Part shown: positions 43,801-52,592 of the stretch, piece after piece
Layout: each line of letters begins with the position of its first letter
Numbering within the stretch: the stretch's first letter is position 1
Assembly (NCBI RefSeq): GCF_003367175.1
Contig: NZ_QRGA01000004.1
Coordinates: 62,001-126,000 of the forward strand
Reading direction: 5' to 3'
DNA from: Trinickia dinghuensis
GTDB taxonomy: Bacteria > Pseudomonadota > Gammaproteobacteria > Burkholderiales > Burkholderiaceae
Length of the DNA: 64,000 nt
Position numbers and translations under genes: made by a program
Notes under the pieces: generated by a model
Databases searched by the model: none
Seen by the model: the letters and a program-made list of their open reading frames with translations, nothing else
What the model was told of the DNA's origin: nothing

Positions 43801-46800
43801 CACGACGATCGGCACCGGCGCCGTGCAGAACATTTCCGCGGGCGGCTCTGAGACCGGTACTCAGATCGAGGGCACGCAGAACATTTTCTCTGGCGCCGCG
43901 GACAGCGGCGCGGTGGTGGCGTCAGGCGGTGCGCAAGTCGTATTCGCCGGCGGCACGGCAAGTGGTGCCACGGTGGCGTCCGGCGGCGCGCAGAACCTAT
44001 CCGGCGGCACCGCGAGCAGCACCACGATCGCCGCCGGCGGAACGCAGACGATCTATGCGGGCGGCTCGGCGGCCAATGCAATGGTGTCGGGCTTGCAGAT
44101 CATCGCATCGGGCGGCGTCGACAGCGGCGCGCAGATCGTCGGCGTGCAAACGGTATCGTCGGGCGGCACGGCGACCGGCGACGTCGTTTCGGCGGGCGGT
44201 GTGCAGAACGTTTCATCCGGCGGCGCGGCGAGCGGCGCGACGATCGGTTCCGGCGGCGTGCAAACGCTGTTCGGCGGGGGCGCCGCGTCGGGCACCGTGG
44301 TCAACAGCGGCGGGGCGCAGAACCTGTCGGGCGGCGTCGATGCCGGCGCGACGATCGCCGCGGGCGGGACGCAAACCGTGCTGGCCGGCGGTTCGGCCGG
44401 CGGGGCTGCGGTTTCCGGCGTACAAAACGTTTCGTCCGGCGGCGTCGCCGCCAGTGCGACGGTTGCCGCAGGCGGCCTGCAGAACGTCTATGCGAGCGGC
44501 TCGGCGAGTGCGACGACGATTGCTTCGGGCGGGACGCAGAACCTGTCGGGCGGCGTCGATTCCAGCGCGACGATCGCCGCAGGCGGTACGCAAGCTGTGC
44601 TGGCCGGCGGTTTGGCCGGCGGGACGGTGGTTTCCGGGGTACAAAACGTCTCGTCCGGCGGCGCTGCTTCGGGCGCGACAGTCGCCGCGGGTGGCGTACA
44701 GAACGTCTATTTGAGCGGTTCGGCGAGTTCGGCGACGATTGCTTCCGGGGGGACGCAGAACCTGTCGGGCGGTTCCGCGACCAGTGCATCGATTGCCTCC
44801 GGCGGTGTGCAGAACGTGCTGTCCGGCGGCCTCGCGATCGATACGATCGTCAGTAGCGGCGGGACGCAGAACGTGTCGTCGGGCGGCACAGTTAGCGCGA
44901 CCGACTTGATGTCGGGCGGTATCCAGAATCTGTTCAGCGGCAGCGTTGCCGAGGGTGTCGCGGTCGGTAGCGGCAGCACGCAGAACGTGTCGGCCGGCGC
45001 GACCGTCAGCAGCGGCACTGTCGCTGCCGGCGGCACGCAAACCGTGTCCGCCGGCGGTTCGGCGGTGACGGTGCAAGTGTTCGGTACGCAGAACGTATTG
45101 TCCGGCGGCGTCGCTTCGGGTTCGACGATCGCAGCGGGCGGCGTCGAGAACATCTCGTCGGGCGGCACCGACATCGGCACGAACGTGTCCGGCGGCACGC
45201 AGACCATCTCGGCTGGTGGCGTGGCGAGCGGCGCGATGGTGCTTGCCGGGGGCATGCAAGCCGTGTCGTCCGGCGGCAGTGTGTCGGGCGCGACGATCGC
45301 GTCCGGCGGTACGCAGAATGTATCGGCGCAGGGCAGTGCCTCGAATACGACCGTCGGATCCGGCGGCGTCCAGAACGTTTCGTCGGGCGGTGACGACATC
45401 AACGGGGTGATCTCGGGCGGCACGCAGAACCTGATGGGCGGCGGCATCGCTTCCGGAACAGCGGTGTCCTCGGGCGGTGTGCAAAACGTCGATTCAGGTG
45501 CAGTGGCATCGGCCGCGACGATCGGCGGCGGTGGCGTGCAGAACGTCTCGGCCGGCGGCAGCGCATTCGGCGTGAATCTGTTCGGCGGCACGCAGAACGT
45601 CTCGTCCGGCGCGCTGCTGTCGAACGTGTCGATCGCGTCCGGCGGCTTACAAAACGTGTTGTCGGGCGCGGTCGTCAGCGGCATGTCGATCGGCAGTGGG
45701 GGCACGCAGGCGGTGTTCGGCAGTGCTTCGGCTACCACGCTGACTGCCGGAGCGACGCAAATTCTGTCGAGCGGCGGTACTGCGACCGCGACCGGCGTCG
45801 GCTCCGGGGCGGCGCTGCTCGTCTCATCCGGCGGTAGCGCGAGCGGTACGACGATTGCGGCGGGCGGCGTGCAGACGATCGTTGGCGGCAGCGATGCAGG
45901 CGCCCTCGTTTCCGGCACGCAGAATGTTTCGTCGGGCGGTTCCGCGAGCAACGCGACGATTGCATCGGGCGGTGTGCAGACGATCTACGCGGGCGGTTCG
46001 GCGATCGCTGCGACGGTCTCTTCGGGCGGTACGCAAAATATCTCCGACGGCGGCGTCGCTGGCGGTACGACGGTTGCCTCGGGCGGTGTGCAGAACGTGT
46101 ATGCGAGCGGTTCGGCGAGTTCGGCGACGATCGCCTCCGGTGGCACGCAGAACCTGTCGGGCGGTTCCGCGACCAGTGCGTCGATCGCCTCCGGCGGCGT
46201 GCAGAACGTGCTGTCCGGCGGCCTCGCGATCGATACGATCGTCAGTAGCGGCGGGACGCAGAACGTATCGTCGGGCGGCACGATCAGCGCGACCGATTTG
46301 ATGGCGGGCAGTATCCAGAATCTGTTCAGCGGCAGCGTTGCCGAGGGTGTCACGGTCAGTAGCGGCAGCACGCAGAACGTGTCGTCCGGCGCGACCGTCA
46401 GCAGCGGCACCGTCGCTGCCGGTGGTACGCAAACCGTTTCCGCCGGCGGTTCGGCGGTGACGGCGCAGGTGTCCGGGACACAGGACGTCTCGTCCGGCGG
46501 CGTCGCCTTGGGCTCGACGATCGCGTCCGGCGGTACGCAGAACGTATCGGCCCAGGGCAGTGCCTCGAACACGACGATCGGATCCGGCGGCGCGCAGAAC
46601 TTGTCCGGCGGCACCGGGAGCAGCACCACGATCGCCGCTGGCGGCACGCAGACGATCTACGCCGGCGGCTCGGCGGTCAATGCGATGGTGTCGGGCACGC
46701 AGATCGTCGCGTCGGGCGGCGTCGACAGCGGAGCGCAGATCGTCGGCGTGCAGGCGGTGTCGTCGGGCGGTACCGCGATCGGCGATACCGTTTCGTCGGG

Positions 46801-49024
46801 CGGCATGCAGAACGTCTATGCGAGCGGTTCGGCGAGTTCGGCGACGATCGCCTCCGGGGGCATGCAGAATCTGTCGGGCGGTTCCGCAACCAGCGCGTCG
46901 ATCGCTTCCAGCGGCGTGCAGAACGTGCTGTCCGGCGGCCTCGCAATCGATACGATCGTCAGTAGCGGCGGGACACAAAATGTGTCGTCCGGCGGCAACG
47001 CGCGCGGTGCGACGGTCGCGGCGGGCGGCGTGCAGACGATCGTCGGCGGCAGCGACGCCGGTGCGCTCGTTTCCGGCACGCAGAATGTTTCTTCGGGTGG
47101 TTCCGCGAGCAACACGACGATTGCATCGGGCGGCACGCAGACGATCTACGCGGGCGGTTCGGCGATCGCCGCGGCGGTCTTTGCGGGCGGCACGCAAACC
47201 ATCTCCGGCAGCGGCTTCGCCTCAGGCACGCAGTTGAACAGCGGCGCTACCCAGATCGTCGCTTCGGGCGGCGTCGCGTCGGGTACGGTGGTCAACGGCG
47301 GCGGCTTGCAGACTATCTCCGGCGGCGGTGCCGCGGCCGGCGTCACGGTTGGGAACGGCGGCAGCGCGCAGGTATTCGGCGCGGTATCGGGGTTGACCGT
47401 GCAGTCCGGCGGGCAGGCTTTGCTCGGCAGCGGCGGCGCGACCGCCACGCTAGCCGGCGGCGTGATCGACAACGGCACGCTGTTGCTGAACAACGGCAGC
47501 GCGACGACCTACAGCGGTACGCTGTCGGGCAGCGGTACGCTGGTCCAGCAAGGCGGCGGCACCACGGTGATCGCCGGCGCGAACAGCGGGTTCTCCGGGC
47601 ATACGGTGGTGTCGTCCGGCAGCCTGATCGTCGGCGAACTCGGCGACGACAGCGCGTCGCTCGGCGGCGACGTGACCGTCGTGTCGGCCGGCCTGCTGCG
47701 CGGGCACGGCTCGATCGACGGCGCGGTCGCGAACAGCGGCAACGTCATGCCCGGCGGCACGATCGGCACGCTGACGGTCAACGGCAATTACACGCAGGCG
47801 TCGAACGGCACATTGACGATCGAAGTCAGTCCGACTTCCGGATCGCAACTGAAAGTGAACGGGAGTGCGACGCTGAACGGCGCGCTCGCGCTGCTCTACG
47901 ATCCGGGCACCTATGCCGCGCGTAGCTATACGATCCTTACCGCTTCTTCGGTCAGCGGTCGCTTCAGTCAGATTTCGTCGCAAGTGCAGCCGGGGGCAAA
48001 TCTGAACGGCGCTACGCCGACGGTCGAATACCAGTCCGACGCGGTCGACCTGCTGCTCTCCACGACGATCGCGCCGGTCGACGTGAGCATTTTCCCGGCG
48101 CTGGGCTCGGTGGCCGTGCAGAACGCGCAGAGCGGCAACGCGGCGCTGCTCGAACGGCTGGCGGCACCGCCGTCGGCCGCCGCCGCGGGGCCGCGCAGCT
48201 ATGCCGCCGCGCGCGACGCCGGCTGGGTCACCGCCACCGGCGGCTATGCGAAGGCTGGCGGCAACGCCGCCGCGTCCGGCTACGGCGCGCACGAATACGG
48301 CTTCACCGCGGGCCTCGACCGTCACTACGGCGACTACCTGGTCGGCACGGCAGTCAGCTATACGCACGCCGACGTCGGTGAAAGCGGAACGCCCGATTCG
48401 GCGACGCTCGACGCGCTGCATGGGTCGGTCTACGGCGGCCGCTGGGTCGGTCCGGTGAATCTGGTCGCGCTGCTCGGCTACGGTTTCGACTTCGGCGCCA
48501 TCAAGCGGCCGTTCGGCGCCGGTTCCACCAATACCGCGCAGGGCAACCCCGATTTGCAGGAAATCACCGGCGCATTGCAGGCTAGTTTGCCGATGCTGTT
48601 GCCCGGCAGCGTCACGCTGACCCCGCGCGCCGGGCTGCGTTACGCGTACGTGCACGGCCAGGCGTTCGCCGAAACGGGTGCCGGCGGCCAGGATTTGACG
48701 GTCGGCGCCGACAATGCGCACAGCGTGCAGCCGTTCGTCGGCGTGTCGCTTTCGCATGCGTTCGGGACGGACGCGCATCCGTCCTCCGTGCATCTGGATC
48801 TCGACTACTCACACGAGTTGGCCAACGTGAACCGCACGGACACCGTCGTTGCGCAAGACGGCACGGTATTTCGGGTGCTCGGCGCCGGGATGCCGCACAA
48901 CCTAGTAGACGTCGGTGCGGGCGTCGATGCGCAACTGAGCAAATCGCTGTCGGTCTCGGCCGATGCGTCGACGCAGTTCAGCGCGGGTTCGCAGGTTTCG
49001 CTGCGAGTGCGCTACAGCTATTGA
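40892..49024 (+). CDS. Giant AIDA/TibA-type autotransporter adhesin with strand-loop-strand repeats
   Basis: The 2,710-residue product has an extended signal peptide of about 45 residues ending ARPARA. A passenger of Ser/Gly/Ala/Thr-rich 19-20 residue repeats follows from about residue 65 to 2185, with forms such as ATIASGGTQNVSSGGSAS and only acidic or aromatic exceptions. A junction region follows (ATLAGGVIDNGTLLLNNG through residues 2190-2400, with SGSGTLVQQGGGTTVI), and a C-terminal beta barrel of about 270 residues ending RVRYSY. The passenger appears free of cysteine. It belongs to self-associating, glycosylated type Va autotransporters, exported to the cell surface for aggregation, adhesion or biofilm. 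The cognate heptosyltransferase is encoded divergently. The ribosome-binding site before the ATG is weak. Confidence 0.95.
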   Translation: MKPITFRRKYGIHRFGQRRARLPGLLLSLLTALTVAAWTARPARAQTDVYVSSGSNVADYTVSANFSQIINAGGATTSTTVSSGGTQVVSSGGVASTTVISTGGQVFLSGGATVGTQVSSGGYQEVDGGGTGSGTVINSGGVETLMSGGSETGATISAGGTQNVSSGGVDSAAQIAGSQTVYSGGLAVSATVGSGGGQLVSSGGTASATTLLSGGLLTVSSGGSATGIAQSSGGALITDTTAALISGTNALGAFSISGGIASGLLLEDGGLLTVSSGGTASATTVGSSGQQIVSSGGTASATVVSSGGIETVRSGGTDSGTTLFGGQQNISASATAFSTLIGPGATQTVFSGGRASAAIVSSGGAQFLASNGLAFSTTVFSGGEQRMSSGGSAVGTKLSGGQQLVMTGGVASTTTVYVGGSQVVSKGGIASSATISSGGTQIVNSNGSAVAAVVSSGGEQIIAADGVGSKTTISGGGAVVVSNTGFMISTTLLSGGSLTVSAGGAASATFQSSGGALIADTNAFQVSGTNAIGSFRISGKLASGVLLENGGVLTVSSGGTASATTVRLGGNENVLFSGGDFSATISSGGVQTVMSGGKATATTIRTGGQQFVSSGGIASSGLVSSGGTQTVLNGGIATSSVVSSGGQQNVSSGGSSLDSKLSAFGTQSVFAGGIATSTTVRSLGDQNVYSGGIASGTLNLGGVQTISSGGSAVSATVSSGGGMIVSSGGVASGTALVSGTLTVYAGAAASNTAISGGGSAYLSGGAANSTAINSGGYLEVDAGGTASNTTVGSDANEAVMSGGVDTSATIDGNGMLTVSSGGIATGAAILTGGAQTVMSGGATTGSIIAGAQTISSGGSDTSATVSSGGVQTVLAGGSASSATVLSGGTQTLEGADSYASIAAGATQSIGSGGVDTSGGIAGIQNISSGGVASGTLIFVGGTQNIYGGGAAVNVLVSGTQNVSSGGVASNTTIGTGAVQNISAGGSETGTQIEGTQNIFSGAADSGAVVASGGAQVVFAGGTASGATVASGGAQNLSGGTASSTTIAAGGTQTIYAGGSAANAMVSGLQIIASGGVDSGAQIVGVQTVSSGGTATGDVVSAGGVQNVSSGGAASGATIGSGGVQTLFGGGAASGTVVNSGGAQNLSGGVDAGATIAAGGTQTVLAGGSAGGAAVSGVQNVSSGGVAASATVAAGGLQNVYASGSASATTIASGGTQNLSGGVDSSATIAAGGTQAVLAGGLAGGTVVSGVQNVSSGGAASGATVAAGGVQNVYLSGSASSATIASGGTQNLSGGSATSASIASGGVQNVLSGGLAIDTIVSSGGTQNVSSGGTVSATDLMSGGIQNLFSGSVAEGVAVGSGSTQNVSAGATVSSGTVAAGGTQTVSAGGSAVTVQVFGTQNVLSGGVASGSTIAAGGVENISSGGTDIGTNVSGGTQTISAGGVASGAMVLAGGMQAVSSGGSVSGATIASGGTQNVSAQGSASNTTVGSGGVQNVSSGGDDINGVISGGTQNLMGGGIASGTAVSSGGVQNVDSGAVASAATIGGGGVQNVSAGGSAFGVNLFGGTQNVSSGALLSNVSIASGGLQNVLSGAVVSGMSIGSGGTQAVFGSASATTLTAGATQILSSGGTATATGVGSGAALLVSSGGSASGTTIAAGGVQTIVGGSDAGALVSGTQNVSSGGSASNATIASGGVQTIYAGGSAIAATVSSGGTQNISDGGVAGGTTVASGGVQNVYASGSASSATIASGGTQNLSGGSATSASIASGGVQNVLSGGLAIDTIVSSGGTQNVSSGGTISATDLMAGSIQNLFSGSVAEGVTVSSGSTQNVSSGATVSSGTVAAGGTQTVSAGGSAVTAQVSGTQDVSSGGVALGSTIASGGTQNVSAQGSASNTTIGSGGAQNLSGGTGSSTTIAAGGTQTIYAGGSAVNAMVSGTQIVASGGVDSGAQIVGVQAVSSGGTAIGDTVSSGGMQNVYASGSASSATIASGGMQNLSGGSATSASIASSGVQNVLSGGLAIDTIVSSGGTQNVSSGGNARGATVAAGGVQTIVGGSDAGALVSGTQNVSSGGSASNTTIASGGTQTIYAGGSAIAAAVFAGGTQTISGSGFASGTQLNSGATQIVASGGVASGTVVNGGGLQTISGGGAAAGVTVGNGGSAQVFGAVSGLTVQSGGQALLGSGGATATLAGGVIDNGTLLLNNGSATTYSGTLSGSGTLVQQGGGTTVIAGANSGFSGHTVVSSGSLIVGELGDDSASLGGDVTVVSAGLLRGHGSIDGAVANSGNVMPGGTIGTLTVNGNYTQASNGTLTIEVSPTSGSQLKVNGSATLNGALALLYDPGTYAARSYTILTASSVSGRFSQISSQVQPGANLNGATPTVEYQSDAVDLLLSTTIAPVDVSIFPALGSVAVQNAQSGNAALLERLAAPPSAAAAGPRSYAAARDAGWVTATGGYAKAGGNAAASGYGAHEYGFTAGLDRHYGDYLVGTAVSYTHADVGESGTPDSATLDALHGSVYGGRWVGPVNLVALLGYGFDFGAIKRPFGAGSTNTAQGNPDLQEITGALQASLPMLLPGSVTLTPRAGLRYAYVHGQAFAETGAGGQDLTVGADNAHSVQPFVGVSLSHAFGTDAHPSSVHLDLDYSHELANVNRTDTVVAQDGTVFRVLGAGMPHNLVDVGAGVDAQLSKSLSVSADASTQFSAGSQVSLRVRYSY
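44725..45130 (+). repeat. Duplicated passenger block, copy 1
   Basis: The block encoding LSGGSATSASIASGG, then the AIDTIVSSGG, DLM-GGIQNLFSGSVAEG and ATVSSGTVAAGG segments, recurs about 1,392 bp later with few changes. A shorter third copy of the first part lies a further 717 bp on. Both offsets are multiples of three. Confidence 0.8.
46117..46522 (+). repeat. Duplicated passenger block, copy 2
   Basis: This is the second copy of the block at 44725-45130. It differs at scattered codons (for example MAGSIQNLF for MSGGIQNLF), so the duplication is not brand new. Confidence 0.8.
46806..46995 (+). repeat. Duplicated passenger block, partial copy 3
   Basis: The segment encoding NVYASGSASSATIASGG through AIDTIVSSGGTQNVSSGG matches the first part of the blocks above and then switches to a different neighbour (NARGATVAAGG), showing a recombination joint. 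Confidence 0.75.
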
Positions 49025-49035
49025 TTTGCCGCTTG

Positions 49036-49054
49036 AGCACGCCGGCCGCGTGCT
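49036..49054. terminator. Hairpin between autotransporter and AraC genes
   Basis: AGCACGC and GCGTGCT form a 7-bp stem with a 5-base loop in the 30-bp gap between these convergent genes. No T-run follows, so efficiency is uncertain. Confidence 0.5.
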
Positions 49055-49852
49055 TCACATTCGGGTGTGTTCGGATAGGCGGTAGTGCCGTGGCGTGATG
49101 CCCAGCACTGACCGCATATGGCGCGTCAGATGCGCTTGATCCGCGAAGCCGCATTCGAAGGCAGTGTCGGCAATCGGCAACCCCGATTCGAGCAATGCGC
49201 GCGCGTGAGCAAGCCGCCTTTCCATGAGATAGCGATGGGGTGTCGTGCCGGCTCCCCGTTTGAACGCACATACGAGAAAACCCACCGATAGCTCGAGTTC
49301 CGCGGCAAGCTGTGCAACCTCGATCCGCTCGTGCAGGTGGGCGTCGATGAACCGGTCGATGGCAGTCAGCCTACTGTTCGTCAGCCACTCGGTGGGCGCC
49401 GTCGCGCCGGGAGCAAAGTGTGCCAGGAGCAGTGCGCTCAGGTTGTCGAGTATGGCGCGCAGGTCGACATCGCGCCCGGACATGAGTGCGCGCCGCAGGC
49501 CATGAGCGGTTGCGATCGCTTCCTCATCTACTAGGTTGGTAATCGACCGCTGCGTCGCGTCGGCATGGCCGATCGTATCGGCCCTCACATTCTGAATGAC
49601 GAGATATTCGCCGCCTGCCGACGAACTGGAATAGACCGGACAACCCGGCGGAACCCATGACAGGCTATTGACGCGCCGATGGAATGGGCGCCGCCTGCCG
49701 GTATCGATCGCATCGATTCCTGCCTGGGTTGCGAACGCGAATCCCGCGATGCCGAGCGCTCGCGTGTCATCGACTTCGTAGGCTTGAGCGGGCCACAGTT
49801 CCGCCACGATTCCGCCTGTTTCGCTTTGGGCTATCGGCTCGCTCATATGCAT
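49055..49852 (-). CDS. AraC-family transcriptional regulator
   Basis: The start is placed at 49852, giving 265 residues opening MHMSEPIAQSETGG; the open frame runs upstream across the start of the divergent enzyme gene and cannot all be real. The C-terminal 100 residues hold the two AraC helix-turn-helix units (HERIEVAQLAAELELSVGFLVCAFKRGAGTTPHRYLMERRL and LPIADTAFECGFADQAHLTRHMRSVLGITPRHYR). The N-terminal part is a cupin-like sensor. Only 64 bp separate it from the divergent dehydratase-like gene, which is its probable target. Confidence 0.9.
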   Translation of the reverse strand: MHMSEPIAQSETGGIVAELWPAQAYEVDDTRALGIAGFAFATQAGIDAIDTGRRRPFHRRVNSLSWVPPGCPVYSSSSAGGEYLVIQNVRADTIGHADATQRSITNLVDEEAIATAHGLRRALMSGRDVDLRAILDNLSALLLAHFAPGATAPTEWLTNSRLTAIDRFIDAHLHERIEVAQLAAELELSVGFLVCAFKRGAGTTPHRYLMERRLAHARALLESGLPIADTAFECGFADQAHLTRHMRSVLGITPRHYRLSEHTRM

Positions 49853-49916
49853 TTCGTTCAAGAAATGAACTCGAGGCCCATCGTACCATTCGCCATCGAT
49901 TGAAGGAGAAGCGACG

Positions 49917-50903
49917 ATGAGCGATAGCGCGAGTGGTTTTTCAAAGGCGGAATTGTTCGACGCATGCGAGTGGGTGCACGCCCAAATGCCAGCCACGCCC
50001 CTGCATTTTTGGCCGCAACTGTCGACGGCAACCGGCGCCCGAGTTTGGATCAAGCACGAGAACCATGCTCCCACCGGAGCCTTTAAGGTGCGTGGCGGTA
50101 TGACGTTTATCGGCTGGCTTAGGCGAAGCCATCCCGACTGCCCTGGAATCGTGACCGCAACCCGCGGCAATCACGGCCAGAGCCAGGCCCGTGCTGCGAC
50201 GGCGGCGGGCATGCGCGCCGTGATCTTCGTGCCCCACGGCAATTCGATCGAGAAGAACGCAGCGATGCGCGCCTATGGCGCCGATCTTCGCGAAGCCGGA
50301 CAGGATTTCGACGAAGCGCGGCAGGCAGCGATGCGCGTTGCCGATGAAGAAGGACTCTTTCTCGTCCCGCCGTTTCATCGAGCAATCGTGCGAGGTGTCG
50401 CGACCTATGCGGTCGAAATGTTCCAGGCGAAACCCGACCTCCATACGGTGTATGTGCCGATCGGTTGCGGCTCGGGCATCTGCGGTGTGATTGCCGCACG
50501 CGACGCGTTGGGCGTGCGCACGCGCATCGTGGGCGTAGTCTCCACGGAAGCGCAAGGGGCGCTTTTATCAGTCAAAGCGGGGCGCGTGGTCGAGACGCCC
50601 AGCGCAAAAACGTTCGCCGACGGCTTGGCTGTACGGATACCCGTTCCCGAGGCTTACGAGATTTACTCGAGGGGAGCCGACGACTTCATCGCCGTATCGG
50701 ACCACGAGATCGCGGATGCGATGCGGCTGCTTCACCGGGCCACGCATAATCTTGCCGAAGGAGCGGGTGCCGCGGCGCTGGCCGCTGCGCTCAAAGACAA
50801 GGATCGGATTGCCGGCCGCGATGTGGGAATCGTTCTGTCGGGCGCGAACATCGATGCTGAATGGGCGAGCATGATTCTCGCGGGTGGCACCCCTGCGCTT
50901 TAG
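49917..50903 (+). CDS. PLP-dependent threonine/serine dehydratase-like enzyme
   Basis: The 328-residue fold-type II PLP protein has the Schiff-base lysine at position 57 in TGAFKVRGG, the ATRGNHGQSQA substrate loop and the glycine-rich phosphate cradle IGCGSGICG. These enzymes deaminate threonine, serine or hydroxy-amino acids, or racemise them. No ACT regulatory domain is present, so it is a catabolic type and not IlvA. A GAAGGAGAAG site precedes the ATG. It is divergent from an AraC regulator. Confidence 0.88.
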   Translation: MSDSASGFSKAELFDACEWVHAQMPATPLHFWPQLSTATGARVWIKHENHAPTGAFKVRGGMTFIGWLRRSHPDCPGIVTATRGNHGQSQARAATAAGMRAVIFVPHGNSIEKNAAMRAYGADLREAGQDFDEARQAAMRVADEEGLFLVPPFHRAIVRGVATYAVEMFQAKPDLHTVYVPIGCGSGICGVIAARDALGVRTRIVGVVSTEAQGALLSVKAGRVVETPSAKTFADGLAVRIPVPEAYEIYSRGADDFIAVSDHEIADAMRLLHRATHNLAEGAGAAALAAALKDKDRIAGRDVGIVLSGANIDAEWASMILAGGTPAL

Positions 50904-50987
50904 ATTCGGTGTGCCCGGTACGAAATGCCAAGTACGCACGCGATGAATGAACTAGGTCGACACGTTACGGATCGGTCACGTCTAGTC

Positions 50988-51010
50988 GATCACGATCACG
51001 ATCACGATCG
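50988..51010. repeat. Three GATCAC hexamers at the end of the MocR gene
   Basis: GATCAC repeats three times with a partial fourth and overlaps the stop codon of the MocR gene (51002). Slippage here would change the reading frame of its last residues. Confidence 0.6.
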
Positions 51011-52432
51011 CCCACTCGGCTGCATCTCGTGAACCAGCCGCCCGAGCGTCCGCAATGCCGACTCGATGGCTTCCGACCACGGATAGCTGTAATTGAGCCG
51101 AATGAAATGCCGGTAATCCCCCGTGGCGGAAAACATATGTCCCGGCCCGATCGTGATGTGCTCGGCGAGTGCCGCTTGATAGAGCCGCATCGCGTCGATG
51201 CCGCCGGGAAGCTCGACCCACAGCACATACCCTCCCTGGGGCTGCGATAGCCGCGTGCCCTCGGGAAAGAACCGCCTGACCATCGCGCTCGTCAAATTCG
51301 ACTGCTGGGTATATTGCCTGCGGATGCGCCGCAGATGATGGTCGTATCCGTCGTGCTTGAGGTATTCGGCGATCGCAAGCTGCTCGATTGCCGGCGTCGC
51401 GAGCGTATTGAGGAATTTGAGCTTTTCGACGCGATCGCGAAACCGCCCCGGCATCGCCCAGCCGATCCGATAGCCAGGCGACAAGCTCTTCGAAAACGAC
51501 GCGCAGTGCAGCACCAGCCCTTGGCGGTCGAACGATTTCAGTGCGCTCGGCCGAGCGTCGCCGTAATAGAGTTCGTGATAGACGTCGTTCTCGATCACCG
51601 GCACCTCATGGCGCGCGAGCAAATCGACGAGCGCCGCCTTGCGTGCGTCCGGCATCTGAAAGCCGAGCGGGTTCTGGAAGTTCGGCATGACCATGCAGGC
51701 CGCGATGCGCTCGCGCTCCAGCACGCCGGCGAGCGCATCGAGATCGATGCCGAGATGGGGATGCGTCGCGACTTCGATGGCCCGCATCCCCATCCGTTCG
51801 ATCGCGTGCAGCATCGCGTAGAAGGTCGGCGATTCGACGGCGATCGTGTCGCCCGGCCGCGCGACCGCCTGCAGGCAGAGATTGATCGCCTCGGTCGCGC
51901 CGATCGTCACGACGATTTCGTCCGGCTCGACCGCGATCCCGCGCTCGACATACCGCCGTGCGATTTGCCGCATCAACTCGGGATTGCCCGGCGGCAGGTC
52001 GTCGATCACGCCCCAGCGCGTGCGTCTGCGCGAGATCGACTGTGCGTGCCGAGCCAGGCGCTGCACCGGAAACTGCGCGGCGTCCGGATACGGCGAGCCG
52101 AGCGGCATCGTATCGTCGCGCGCGATGGAGCGCAGCGTCGACAGCACGAGTTCGCTGACGTCGACCGCCGCCGATGTCCCGAGCGGCGCGGAAACGTGCA
52201 GCTCGGCCGCCGGCGAGGGCTGCGCGCGCCCCTTCACGAAATAGCCCGATTGCGGCCGGCTCTCGATCAGGCCGCGGCTCTCGAGAATCACATAGGCCCG
52301 AAGCACGGTCGTGATGCTGAGCCGCTGCTGAAGGCTGGCCTGCCGCACCGACGGTATCCGCTCGCCGGGCCGATACACGCCGCGTTCGATCTGCATCGCG
52401 AGATCTTCGGCCAGTATTTCGTAGCGCTTCAT
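51002..52432 (-). CDS. MocR-type regulator (GntR winged helix plus aminotransferase domain)
   Basis: From the ATG at 52432 the protein has 476 residues opening MKRYEILAEDLAMQIERGVY. Residues 1-75 are a GntR winged helix (PGERIPSVRQASLQQRLSITTVLRAYVILESRGLIE), and residues from about 110 are a fold-type I aminotransferase with the PLP lysine in CASFSKSLSPGYRIGW. An earlier in-frame start would extend into the promoter region. MocR regulators such as PdxR and GabR respond to PLP or amino-acid adducts. It is divergent from the YdeP-like oxidoreductase gene. Confidence 0.92.
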   Translation of the reverse strand: MKRYEILAEDLAMQIERGVYRPGERIPSVRQASLQQRLSITTVLRAYVILESRGLIESRPQSGYFVKGRAQPSPAAELHVSAPLGTSAAVDVSELVLSTLRSIARDDTMPLGSPYPDAAQFPVQRLARHAQSISRRRTRWGVIDDLPPGNPELMRQIARRYVERGIAVEPDEIVVTIGATEAINLCLQAVARPGDTIAVESPTFYAMLHAIERMGMRAIEVATHPHLGIDLDALAGVLERERIAACMVMPNFQNPLGFQMPDARKAALVDLLARHEVPVIENDVYHELYYGDARPSALKSFDRQGLVLHCASFSKSLSPGYRIGWAMPGRFRDRVEKLKFLNTLATPAIEQLAIAEYLKHDGYDHHLRRIRRQYTQQSNLTSAMVRRFFPEGTRLSQPQGGYVLWVELPGGIDAMRLYQAALAEHITIGPGHMFSATGDYRHFIRLNYSYPWSEAIESALRTLGRLVHEMQPSGRS

Positions 52433-52445
52433 TTTGTGCCTTAAA

Positions 52446-52519
52446 AGTACAGCTTTTCGATGCGTTGCAGCATTCGGCGAAACTGTACTCTTTTTTTCGA
52501 CGGGCAGGTGTACGTACAC
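52446..52519. promoter_or_regulatory. GTAC-centred repeats between MocR and YdeP-like genes
   Basis: AGTACAG (52446-52452) and CTGTACT (52483-52489) are inverted copies, and GTGTACGTACAC (52508-52519) is a perfect palindrome with the same core. They fill the 160-bp divergent gap and are candidate MocR sites; TTTTTTT at 52491 suggests a promoter region. Confidence 0.5.
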
Positions 52520-52592
52520 GGGCTGCGGCGGCGGTCGTACGCTGCGGGCATTCCCGATAAACACCTGATCGACGAGAAGAGGATTTCCCGCC

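Larger units (their letters stand above)
41090..47440 (+). repeat. Array of about one hundred strand-loop-strand repeats (57-60 bp units)
   Basis: The DNA is a tandem series of related 57-60 bp units centred on AGCGGCGGC-type codons for SSGG and ASGG turns. All length changes preserve the frame. Each unit encodes one beta strand, a loop and a second strand of the passenger helix, with serines available for heptosylation. Confidence 0.9.

Noticed and set aside
41090-47440. Possible CRISPR-like or satellite array in the repeat-rich region
   Set aside because: The repeats are continuous, vary in sequence, keep one reading frame and encode strand-loop-strand passenger units; there are no spacers.
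47450-48793. Open frame of 447 codons antisense to the autotransporter barrel
   Set aside because: The plus strand encodes a clear barrel and junction; the antisense product is Arg-rich without motifs.
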